DNA of 64,000 bases from Crambe crambe (taxonomy: Eukaryota > Porifera > Demospongiae > Poecilosclerida > Crambeidae): positions 2,519,001 to 2,583,000 of the forward strand of contig OZ004590.1 in NCBI GenBank assembly GCA_963924555.1. Reading direction: 5' to 3'. The position numbers were made by a program, and so were the translations under genes. This document shows, piece after piece, positions 21,201 through 32,700 of this stretch. Within the stretch, counting starts at the first letter, position 1, and every line of letters starts with the position of its first letter. The notes under the pieces are model-generated. The model saw nothing but the letters and a program-made list of their open reading frames with translations. It made no database searches and was not told the origin of the DNA.

Positions 21201-22577
21201 CGCAACCTAGACGTGAACGACAGTACCTCTTGGAGTCCAGAAAAATTCTAGTGTTAAAGCCACTGGTTTAACAAATAGTACATCACACTATGTAATTTAA
21301 ATTTAATACAGTAGATGGCATCATCAGTATAAATCTGATTAGTCAGCTTGCAGGATTGACAAAGACAATTTGTAGTCAATCTGCACATGTACACCCATGC
21401 ACAGGTTCTTAATATTCATGCAGTGTCAAAGTACAGTTTCAACCTTGTTATGAGGATTATGATTTTAAGATTTGGTATAGAATTTTCATATATGATGGCC
21501 TGAAGTTGTTTCACATGGCTTCTTCTAGGCTTTTTCATCTGATTCCACACTAGTTTTTAAAAAAATCTTATGTGTATAGACTTTTATGACAGTTGGTTTG
21601 GCTGATGTCAGCACGAAACTCCAATTCAGCAGTGAACAAGAAGCAGAGAAGTACATTAGAGACATGGTAAATTCTGTTAGTACTAGGGGGTTTAAACAGG
21701 GAGACATCTGGCTCCACCTGTGTTCCTGTTGACTGGGTGCTCATTATTTAGAAACTATGGTGCTCATTATTTAGAAAATGCCATTCTATTTTTGGTAGAG
21801 CATGCTATTAGTGAACCCTCACATATCCTGTATCCAAAACTGAAAAGCAGTGCAAGAACTACATTAGTAATTCATTATAGCTCTGTATTCTTGATAAGCT
21901 AGCTAACATTGTGAGTGAATTCAGCTCTTCTAATCACTCACCATTGCCATTTGGTTATTCTCTTCTAATGTGTAGCCTATAGTATACAAGAATGTAGTTA
22001 CATACCTTGAAGGTCATGCAGGCATAATTTCCACTACAAAGCATTAGTTAATATATAGACTTATATAATCACTGTGCTCTTTGTAGCTACCTTTTGTCTT
22101 GTTATGTAGATAGAGGATGGTGAGGTTCATGCCAGCCTGGACCAGGCAGAGGGAATGGTGTCTTTCATAGAGAACCCAGAGCACTACGACTCCCTGTCCA
22201 TGGTCCACAACATGGAGCTTCAACTTCAGGAATGTGTGGCCCTCCAGAAGAAACTAGCTTCCTTTGACAAGCAACTGGCTCTGGATCCAAGATATGCACA
22301 CAGAGTCAGTGCTATAAAATAAGGCCAGACTACCACTCCTAGATTTTGTTAACTATGTCCAAGTGCTTGAATTACATAGCACTATGGTTTAATCTATAGA
22401 CCTTAAGAAATATGATTTTCTTGAGATTTAGCTGCCCATTCATATGGGAATAAATAGTCCATACGATCTCATATGCAGTGTACCCCTCCTGTAGTAATTA
22501 GCTGTTTTTCTTCTGTACTGCAGCAAATGAGTTCTGGACTGGATGATGACCCTCTGTTCCATGATGAAGCTCTATGA
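18296..22577 (+). CDS. COPS3: COP9 signalosome subunit 3 (CSN3)
   Basis: CSN3 is a PCI-domain subunit of the COP9 signalosome, which removes NEDD8 from cullin ubiquitin ligases. Twelve exons join in phase to 1278 nt, a predicted 425 aa (human 423): 18296..18486, 18539..18651, 18703..18845, 19063..19137, 19240..19344, 19398..19487, 19539..19589, 20284..20385, 20509..20580, 21580..21666, 22110..22304 and 22524..22577. Landmarks are HSLGVLAAL; VSPTHLTAIHSDL; LLYYYYGGMAF; AAYKKFVLVSLL; the PCI region with NAGLIKRLV and EAEKYIRDM; and EDGEVHASLDQAEGMVSFIE. It ends DDDPLFHDEAL. MM at the start allows 18296 or 18299. It begins 98 bp after ZW10. Two AATAAA signals lie about 190 bp past the stop. Confidence 0.95.
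19621..19782. repeat. Miniature element in COPS3 intron 7
   Basis: The left end is cagtggaacctctc and the right end is gaggtctcactg. It is the same family as the elements at 3799 and 4222. It carries no open frame. Confidence 0.6.
19879..20178. repeat. Two T-run/G-run tracts in COPS3 intron 7
   Basis: A run of about twenty T followed by about sixteen G lies at 19879-19916. A shorter T-then-G tract lies at 20148-20178. Both are on the same strand. Such G runs can form quadruplexes and are also prone to assembly error. Confidence 0.85.
20573..20725. repeat. Minisatellite reiterating the COPS3 exon 9 splice donor
   Basis: The unit ctaacacatgtgagttac contains the last codons of exon 9 and the donor (CAT|GTGAGT). 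It is repeated with donor-like copies at 20581, 20602, 20631, 20652, 20681 and 20718. The last copy also repeats the preceding exon bases (accaagcacaatatacaaac). Confidence 0.9.
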
Positions 22578-22769
22578 CCCAATTTAAACTTCATGACTGA
22601 TACACTAAATGATCACTTTAGGCCACTTAAAATTAATTATTAGTTTCTCATCCTTACCACATCCTGTTTTTAATGCGGTGTGCGGGGTACTTATTATTTA
22701 ACCTGTTTATTTTAGGACATAGAACTTCAAGAAGCAAGGTTAACAGTACAAAGTACAGCTAGCCACACA

Positions 22770-22794
22770 AATAAATGTTATATGAATGAATAAA
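22770..22794 (+). terminator. Two AATAAA polyadenylation signals for COPS3
   Basis: AATAAA occurs at 22770-22775 and at 22789-22794, about 190-220 bp after the COPS3 stop. No other canonical signal lies closer. Confidence 0.55.
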
Positions 22795-22844
22795 AAATAG
22801 CAGTTACTTCTTTCTCTTCTTGGCACCACTGGATTGAGAAGGGA

Positions 22845-23440
22845 CTACCTTTTACGCTTTAATACAGCAGGCTTCTTGTGAAGACAATTGTTACAAATTG
22901 GATACTTGTCTTGCAAATCATCCTCAGCCACATCAGAGCAACCACAGTAGAAGCAGAGAGGCTCATGGTAAGTTCCATAATATGGAATTTCCATAGGTGA
23001 CGAACATAGCAGGTTTGTTCTAGTGAACACTCGACACAGAATCGATGACTCATCATCGATATCCTGTAAACTGCTACCACAGGAATATTGGACTTCTAGG
23101 ATCTTTTCTAGCTTTGTTTTCTCCCAGTGAATAACTACATTCTTTGCATATAGCAGTCCACTTCTCACATTCATGACACTGAATCACAACATTAACATTT
23201 CTTGCATACTGTGCTGTGGGAGTAGGCATTCCATTTCCTTTCTTTTCTGCAAGCTTTTTCGAGGGGCAATGTTCTTCAGTAGTATCATCTTTACCATACA
23301 AATACTCAATAAACTGTCCTAAACTCGATACAGCTTCCCCAACCTTCACTTTGGTACTAACATGAACCATTTCTTGCTTACTCTTACCAATCAAACAGTT
23401 AATTACAGCAGAAACCAATTCGTCAGGGATAGATGAAGTT
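22845..23440 (-). pseudogene. Frameshifted relic of a multi-copy cysteine-rich transposon-like gene
   Basis: The minus strand shows two overlapping frames that belong together. The upstream frame (to about 23165) contains HECEKWTAICKEC. The downstream frame contains EVQYSCGSSLQDI, then EIPYYGTYHEPLCFYCG, then CNNCLHKKPAVLKRK and a stop. A one-base frameshift near 23165 separates them. CHEC, CFYCG and CNNC pairs suggest zinc binding. The arrangement resembles uncharacterised multi-copy proteins of sponges and cnidarians that I associate with mobile elements (from memory). No terminal repeats were identified. Probably dead. Confidence 0.5.
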
Positions 23441-24892
23441 CCATCAAGCTGTCCAGAGGCATAGAGTGTGAACAGTTCCTAGCCCTAGCCCTAGCCCTCC
23501 CCGGCCCCCTTCCACCCCTGCAGCTAGCTATGAGTTGTTTCATAATTTCATGAGTCGTAACTGCAGCAAGGTTAAAGGGTATGTCCGTAACAGTGGCTTT
23601 CAGCCGATTCTTATAGCCATCCCACTTCTTTTCCCACTCATAGCACTTAGACTAGCCCCTGTCCATGCAGTCTTTCAAAACTTAACATTAAGTATCTTTA
23701 TCAGAGACCTCCTCCCGCAGTGCAGCAGCATCAATGGAATAGTACAGTACAGTACAGTGTAGTCTGGCTGCGCCGACCCTTTACCTTTTTCTTGGGGGCG
23801 GGGGGGAGGGAAAGGGTCTGGCATTATACAAGTACGTTGTGTCAACGCTGCCAGATATAAGAGGTTTACGGGATTGGAAACGGATCACGTGCTCTCGTTT
23901 ATGGAACGCGAAAAGCGACAAAAATATTCATTCAATAATTATTATTCATTCGATTACGGGCACTCGATTTCAAAAATCGATTATGACCTGAACAAAATTA
24001 TTCGATTACGGGCACTCGATTTAAAAAATCGGTTATGAAAAATGATTCCGATTACGGGCGCTCGATTCTGAATAAAATTATTACGGGCACTCGATTTCAA
24101 AAATCCAGAATGGAAAACCATTTCAAAAATCGAATCGATAATAATCGATTAATGGTTCGTCCTAGCCCACCCCTTTTTGGCAATTGTGGTTAGCCCAATG
24201 TGGTTACATTTTGGCATAGGGTCGTGGCCAGTGCACCCCAAAATGCTACAGATGACTTGTTTGCTATTTGTTGTTGGCGGATCCAGATTTTTGTAAATTG
24301 CTGCCTATCAAGTAATGCTTTATATTACTCAATATTTATTATTACCTTTATCCCTGGTTATCTGGATCACCTATCTTTCCCTATAAGATTTTCGTTTGGG
24401 GGTATATTGGGGCCCTGTCCTACTGGACCCAATTGGTCTTACTGGCCATGACCCGAAGTCACGTCTAATGACGGAATAAAGATAATGGCAACAATGCAAA
24501 CACATGGACTTGAGACTGCAAAAGGGGGTGGGGTGATTGGGTGGGGAAAAGCTCTCAGCCGACTGTTCTCTGACTTTGCTACTTGCAACAAAAACTGCTG
24601 GTACTATTTTTCGCGCCTATTTATTTGACCTACTCGCTCTCTTGCGCATGCTCTCTGGTTGATACACTGGCCCCGCCCCAATGCTCCTCCCATTAACCAC
24701 GTTTGAATCTACGATTAAACTTCATTTACGAGCACTCGATTCGAAAAAAATCAATTTCCAGAGCGCTCGATCGAGCGCTCAGATTATAACGCTCGATCGC
24801 GCTCGGCCATGGCACGCGCGGCCAGTATAGGGTACGGGTCCGGGTATGTATAGATCGAGACCACGTGCACATGAATGGTTGTAGCCTTTATC
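23441..24892. other. Gene-free repeat region with clustered cactcgat words
   Basis: It includes a TAGTCTCG-family half element near 23760-23826 (gaccctttacc ... aaagggtctggc). It also includes four copies of attacgggcactcgatt at 23953-24097, with a related copy near 24725. A 20-bp palindrome lies at 24761-24780. No coding exon was recognised. Confidence 0.6.
23936..24150. repeat. Irregular tandem repeat, attacgggcRctcgatt words
   Basis: Copies near 23953, 24005, 24051 and 24081 are spaced 30-52 bp apart, each followed by a tcgattt..aaatcga half-palindrome. CpG content is high compared with the surroundings. Confidence 0.75.
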
Positions 24893-25903
24893 ATGTCTAA
24901 TTCATCAGCCAGTACTTCTCGTGGTCATCTAACTCCTGACCAAATTTCCCAGGCCAAAAAAGCGCTTGATGTGCTGTGTAGTCTGACATAGAAGGCCGTA
25001 CCCGTTTCTGCAGCTATTGTGCCAGGACCAAGTCAGCCTCCAGCTGTAACTGTTCCTCCCCGTTCTCAAAAATCAAGAACTGATGATGGTAGCTTATTAA
25101 CTCTAACTGTGTCCCACCAAACTGATCCTCTTAGTGTTAGGAAACTAAAAGTGATGATGATAGCTTATTAACTCCCACCAAAAAATTAATACACATTCCT
25201 TATCCTCTTAGTGTTAGGGAACTAAAATATACATACTACTACACTGGAAATAATATACTTACAATACATCTGGATGCTCATGCATTTTGGAGTGTTAATA
25301 TTAAAACCCCTATAGAAATAGCTATCTTTATTGCAGTTCTTGCAGCAGCTGATCGTGTATTGTCGCACATCAATAAAGAAAGAGAAAGGCCAAAAGTGAA
25401 ATCTCATCATTGTTTGGGAAGAAATAAAAAAATCAAAATGCATGGAAGCATAAGTTTCTCTGTTTGGCGTACTGTGACCAGACTCGTATACCCATGCAGA
25501 TGTAGAAAAGGATGACTTGCTTCAAGCTGGTCTAGGCGAAAAAGAAATAATATTCAAGGACATAGATATAGATGCTGAAGAGTTTAGAAATGTCATATAT
25601 GAAAACTATCCAGCTTTGCAGAATGGTGGTGGATTTCAATTTTATAGATGCATTCCAAATACCCGAAATTTAGAAAAACTTTCGGCAACAACTTTATCAT
25701 CTCCTTCAATGCTTAAGAGTCGTGTTAATAATGCTAAAACCTATATCAAACCAATGACGTCACTCCAGAAGGGAGCAACAAGAACTCTATCACTGGTGCT
25801 GGTGAAATGTCTAGGTAAAGAATTGGGAAATGAACCAAGGAAGGAGAGGACTCCATTTTCATCGATCTGCAAGGAGTGGATGAGGATAGAGCATATACTC
25901 TGA
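24893..25903 (+). pseudogene. Decayed multi-copy coding element
   Basis: An ATG at 24893 opens a Ser-rich frame (MSNSSASTSRG, then TPDQISQAKKALDVL) that stops after about 32 codons but resumes. Further on, a separate open block at 25517-25903 encodes GLGEKEIIFKDID, YPALQNGGGFQFYRCIPNTR and SRVNNAKTYIKP. I recall this block from many uncharacterised sponge and cnidarian proteins. The two blocks are not joined by clean splice sites. A dead transposable or multigene-family copy is most likely. Confidence 0.45.
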
Positions 25904-26754
25904 ACTGCTGTGGCAGGATTACATCCATTGCTCTATCCGAGATTAGCCTAGCCTCCTCATCTCCAACGAGAAGACCAAACTTAAAGGATGAACCAAACTG
26001 ACCAACTGTAATGAGATAATCCATTAATTGGGCTAACCTAGTATTTGAATACTTAAACCTTTTGGATTTATTGGAACAGCTAATCTGTACTGGAATGGAT
26101 AGCTAGTGCACGGCTGTCATGATGGCTTTTAAAAGGATCAAAAATTGAGACAGCCATGGTTACTCTACTACCGAGTACCTGATACTCGTACAACTCACTG
26201 CTACTCAGGGGCAGAAACACCACAACAAAACCACGCTTGTTATCTGGATGCTAGCAAAAGTAACAATTTCTTTGACAAGCTCAAGTGTGAATGGACAAGT
26301 AATAACTGCAGTCATGCCACCATGTAGTTACTATGTAAATTTATTCTTTATCAACTGTCAAAAAGTGGGGGATACAGCCCCCCTAGCCCCCCAGTATTTC
26401 TGCCACTACTGCTATCTACTTATCAGAAGCATCAACATGGCTAATCACAAAACTACGTAAATAAGGGAAACTAATTGTCTATAATAACATGAATGGTTCC
26501 CTATTCAAATCCCTAAGGCAAAATTAGTCAAGATATGCAGTTCCTTCAACTGTTTCCAGCTATTTAGTCAACTTGCTAGCATTTTAATTAGAAACTTGTA
26601 GCAAAAAATACATACTACATTATAAGGCACACTCTATAAAGTTATAAAAGGAAATGAATAATCGTCTACATAGCCTACACAGAATACTATAACAGTACCT
26701 ACTGTACATAATGTGAAACAGCTAATCCAGTCCAAGTCCTATTGGTCTAGCTAG
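25904..26754. other. Spacer beyond the 3' end of the kinase gene
   Basis: AT-rich sequence without recognisable exons. It contains the presumptive 3' UTR of the minus-strand kinase just below 26755. Confidence 0.5.
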
Positions 26755-29700
26755 TTATGATTCAGTTGAGAAAGTGGATAGCTCAATGTATCCAGAAACT
26801 CCTTGCAGCAAGTACTCAATTTCTTGAATCAAATCTTTGAAAGAGGGACGATTTTCAGGCGATTCATTCCAGCACTGCTTCATCAGATTATACCTGAAAA
26901 ATTGTTTTATAATTTATAATGTTGAATTCCTTACTCTTCATAATACTAAACACACATTCCATTGTAGTCACTCAAAGGTATAGCTATGCATAGCTAGCTA
27001 CATGATTACACACTTCATGGAGGATCCAAAGTACGTATGTACACAACACTTACACTTGGAGGGTACAACTCGCATTCCTTGGTTTTGGGAGTCTCTCTCC
27101 ACCTTCAAGGAATTCAACCAGAGCAGAGGGATGAATAGCAGGGTAGGGGATGTAACCAGGGCTGAACACCTCCCAACAGGTCACTCCATAAGACCACTGT
27201 AGCGATGATACCAATAGTTATTTCACTGACCCTCTTCCCCAATGTGAACTCACTACATCTGACTTCTCAGTAAAGATCCTCTCCTGGAGACTTTCTAAGG
27301 CCATCCACTTGATAGGAAGACTCACTGATTCTCCTGTCTCCCTGAAATAGTCCTTGGTGTATATATCTTCAGAAAAACCAAAGTCACACACCTTGATCAC
27401 ATAGTGATCATCTATCCTGCATTTTCAAGAAATCATGAACACAACATCCTGGATATCATTATAGTTACAGAAGTCATTACAGTCAATTACTTGATCATAT
27501 ATATATATATATATATTAGCTATCTGGACAGTTTGGCCAAAATTTTTGGATAAGCACTGTGGATAATTTTAATGGGATGATTCTGTTATATATATATCGA
27601 GAACAAGCAGCTCAAGGCTTAAGTCATGCATATGGAAGCAGAACACCTCAGCAGGGTACTGTTATCTAGCTGCATGATGCTCATGAAATACAATCATATA
27701 GACATGCTAAGTTTTAATCGTCTGATCATTGAATATTTTATGTATGCAGAGTTAGTTCCTCTACACTAATAGAAAGTGCAAAAAATTACCAAGCATGCAG
27801 TTGATTAATGCCAAATAATTATGTAGCTATCTAATTATAATCAGGAGGATGCTCTGTACATGCAGTTGCGAGCAGCCAGGTCACGATGGATAAACTTCTG
27901 ATCTGTAAGGTAGCACATCCCTTTGGCAATCTGAAAACATATTGATAGTAACTTCCTCTGGACATCATTAATCTGTACAATATATATATATACAGGGATA
28001 TTATAGCACCCATTATCTATACTATGACATACCACTTCATTTCCAGCCTCTTCAGATACAGTAAGGTGGGAGTTTTCTCTCTTTAAATAAGTCAGAAGAC
28101 TGCCATTTCCCATAAAGGGCATGACGATATATGGCATTTCTCCTGAGTCAAAACACACTCCAATCAAACTTATCACATTTGGATGTTTGAACCACATCAT
28201 CTTTTCACACTCTGCCACCAGTTTTTCAGTATCCTTCGAAGTATAACTCAAATCTATGTAGAAATAAATGCTCTAAAATTAATTGGGTCATTGTTGAATA
28301 ATTTAGATAGCTTAATAATTTTTTCAGTAGCTTTCAGGTTCAACGTTGTCTGTCTAAACAATGAAAATACAGTAGTTATGTACTTTTCAATGTCTTGACG
28401 GCTACAACTTCTGCTGTAGTCCTTCCTTGCCAGCCTGTGAGGTGGCTTTTATACACCATTCCAAACTCACCTTAATAATAACAAAATTATGAAATCAGAG
28501 CAAGTTATAAAGGGGCCTTTAGCAGAAGCTTAATTACAGAGTAATCATAGTTCAGCTATAGCAAGTGCAACAAGCAAGCTGACTTTCAGGTCATGACTCA
28601 TTGGAATTGCATTTATCTATATCCAACTACAATACCAACATTCATTTAAAGAACTTTCCTGGAGTTGTTAGGTTTCCAACTTGATGATAGCTAAGATTTT
28701 ACTGTTGACTTAAGTAGCTAGCTATAAGTGTCTGTTTCAACTAAGGCATATTGCTGTATAGGAATTAGCTAAGTTGCCACAAAGCTAAAGCTTATAGCAT
28801 TATGCATATGCATGCAGGGAGCTACTGATGCCCTTGTCCTATCACATTATATGACTTGTACCTTGTCCTATAACATTAATTAGCTCAATATGACGACCAG
28901 GTATGACCAGATTGCTTTTGATAAATGGAGTTTTAATCCTCTCATTTTCCAGTCTGTCGATACTTACTGCAATAAGTGATAATAGAGAAGTACACAATAG
29001 CTATAATAAGCAAATTCCATTCCATATCTAAATGTAATGATATTTCACTGCCACTGACCAATTGGCTTATTAATACACTTTTTTCAATTGTTTGCAGTGA
29101 AAAGGAGTGCAGTGATTGGCCAGATCCTAGCATGCATGTGAATGGTTGGTATATGGAGTCATTAATTTTTATCGATGGAAGAGACTAGCTATATGTACAG
29201 AATAGAAAGCTTTTTGCTTAGTCAAACATTAAAAAGTTTACCAACAAGAAGAATGGATGAGTACAATTGACCTACTGAAACTTACTCGATGATATAATCA
29301 TCTCGACTGAAACAGCAATATCTTATGAAGGGAAGACAGCATTTAGCTACATGCTGTTCACTTGAATGTGATAATCATGCAATTGAATTGAATGATACAC
29401 AAAGTAATTAATACAGTTGGTTCATGTAGGAAGCTAACCTGTACCACGAAGCACTTATAGATAAGCCTACCAGACCTACAAACAACTGACAAACCCAAAC
29501 TGCTGTAGAATTCAATTCTGCGCATGTGTAGACAAGGCGTTGAATAATGCCATTGAATACCGTGAATTATTCAACGGCAACTGACCAATCTGGAATCAAC
29601 GTATATAATTTATTGACCATTTTATTGCATGTGAATGTTGTCTTCCCTTTGTAAGCTTCATTTGAGATCATTATGGTAAGCTTCAGTTTTACTCATCCAT

Positions 29701-32700
29701 TTTTATTTTGATGTTTGACTTTTCATCCCCTTGTTTTTTTCACTACGTACGGTAACCTTTATAAGGTATATGAATATTATCTAGCTTAGTGTAAAGGTTG
29801 TGTTACTACTTGTGTATGAATGCAGTTTAGTGGTGGCTATAGTTTGATGAATGCGTATTTGTAATTATATGTACAGCAGAAAATGATCAGGTGTAGATTA
29901 AAGTAGTAGTACAGCAAATATGTAGCTGTAGTGTTAGCCATTTCAGCATGCTACAGCTTATGATGAGGACCTGAAATGATTTGGCAGAGTGAAGCTCTTC
30001 TTAAGTCACAGAAGGAGCTAAAAATCTGGGTGTGGATATAGCTAAGTCTACAGCATCCAGAGCTATGCTATGCAACCGGCAACTGCTGCATGGTGTCACT
30101 ACAAAGAGTATCCACAGTAAATCATCAAGACAAACATTAAATGAACCAGTTATGTTCACAGTTAGTGTTGGGGATACACCCCACACTGAACACCAGATGA
30201 CTAAGAACAGACTATACGATTCACGTGATTCATTACTATAAAATGATTTCTAATATACTGACTTTCACGTAGTTTTACTAGCGATGTTCTAGAACATTCG
30301 AGATAGCTACATGTGATTGTCAATTGAGAATAATAATTTTGAGATAGACAAGCTGTAATTTCTCTACAGTTATAGCTATAGCCATTGATTTTTAGTTCTA
30401 TGGAAATGTTTATGGGAAAATGGCAAAATTAATAATTATCTATAGCAGCATAGACTTCACCTGTTCCTTGGGAAACCCACAGCTGGAAGCTAGCTAGTGA
30501 TACCTAAACATCAAGTGCTTCTATAACCAGGATCACACTACGGAGCATCCAGTTGCTGTACTTACAAAGTAACTGGCTCTATAATTGGTACATGCACCTA
30601 TTTCATCTCTAACGCATTAAATAGAATAGCTAGCTAAGAATGGCTCCCTAGGGCCATGAGAGGCTGGACAACAGGGGGAATGAAGTAGGGATATAAGTAG
30701 CTTAAGTTGGGTGATATGGGTGTGGTTATTGAATTAGGAGTAAAGTAGCTTGTACATATTGGTGTGGTTCTTGAGCTTGGTGATGGGTACGGGTGATGGG
30801 TACACACTTGCTGTTTAAATTTTTTGAACCATACATAGCTATTAGCCATCCCTACATGTCTTTATTTTCCTTTAGTTGTACCTATTAGGAATATGCACTC
30901 AAATTATTATTTGTTAGACTCAGGTTAATAAACAATAATTATCGTGTGTCATAAACACCTATAATTCTCATAACCACATGTCACTGCCCATTATTTTTAT
31001 GGTCATAGCTAGCTATGTAGCTACGGAGAGTTGAATGCAGGTTTGGTTGTTGCAGGTGCTGAAGATGCTATTTATGCTTATATGTAATTACCACGTAACA
31101 GTTATGTGCGTGTACTAATCAATTAAACATTATCAGGAAGAAACAAATTAAATTCGGGATGCAAACATCTTATAAGTGAAGATGTGTTTATTTAATTAAC
31201 CTGAGTCCAATGACTTATTGCACTTACCTGCATCTCTCTTAGGGACCTCAAGGGATACATCTTTATCACATGATCTAAAAAAAGTTAAATGTATAGCTAA
31301 TAAAGAACAGTGTAGCTACTGCTTGAGATTGGTAGGAAAGAAATGGGAGGCAGCATTAGCTAGATCAGAACCATGATAAGCAAGTTACTGTCTTACATGT
31401 AGCTAGCCAGGATTATAATATTATTCATAGATTCCCCTGGCTATAGTACTCCTTTGATCAACTGCTATACTATCTCAATTAGATGATGATAGCATCCATG
31501 CATCCAGTGTATGTGCTTACTGCATTAGTTATATAGCTATTCAAGCAAGGTTGAAATCTATTCCTGAAGAGAAGCTATAAAACTGAGTATACATATAACT
31601 ATATTGGAAAAATAGAACATTCTGAGTCATGGGAATGTCAGTAAACTTACATTTCCAATTGTTTCCTTCTGTTCTTCCTTTTAATAAGGAAGAATATGAT
31701 ACAAGCACTTATCCCAAGTAGTACTATCATGCTGACAGACACTGATACACCAATGATAACTGCTGGATTTGAAGGAGGTTCTGTGGTCAAGCCTAATATG
31801 AATAACAATAAGGGTTTGGGGTAATGGTTAATTTAACATGTCTTTAAAAGACTTGATGCCGTAAGACTTGATATGCACCAAGCATTTATTTTGGGCTATT
31901 ATGGAATATTTTTTTCAGGTAGCTAGCTTTATGCAGAAGACTAAAGATCTGAAATTCATCATGTATTAAGACTATGTCGATAACTTTCTATGCTAGCTAG
32001 CAATAGAGACTTTGCTCTTCTTGCAGTCATGGCTTAATTTGTGGCTCTCTTGCTGCTATCTCTTATATATATACTTTGTAGCCTCTGCATGCTCTCATGA
32101 TTCAATTGCTTTCTTGTAGGTTCTCTTGCTGCCTTTTCAGAAACTTGGTACCCTCTCTGCTCTTGCTGTTCAAAGCCTTCTTGTTTGGTGTCTTTCAGAT
32201 GATCACATCATAAGTTTTAGTTTTGTAGCTAGATTCTACTCTCTGTTCTCGCTGTTTATGTTCCCCCTGTGCTTTCTCAGATGATCGCCTGCTTTCTCAG
32301 ATCAGACGATTGTTAACTTGCTTGCTGTCTCTTGCAGCCATTTAAAGGTCAGGCATTAAAGGTCACACGCATGCATAGATATGGACAAATGTACCACCAT
32401 CGTTGCCTCCAGCACTGCGCCTCGGCACTTCAGTGCCAAGGCAAAAATGCATTCAGTCAAGTGATTCAACTTTGAGTCCCTGGTCACACTTTGATCTCAA
32501 ATTACATGTAAGCTACATACTAGAAAAGTAGTAATGAATGAAATAATAACAATTAAATGTGAAATTCATTCTTCACATCTCAGTATATAGAATTGTACTA
32601 GAGCCGATAATTATGCCATCTTCTAGTTCTCAGCCATTGCTAAGAAACACAAATAGTTCAGTGAGGCTAGCTGCTAGGATGTCATTTTCTTTAAACTCAC

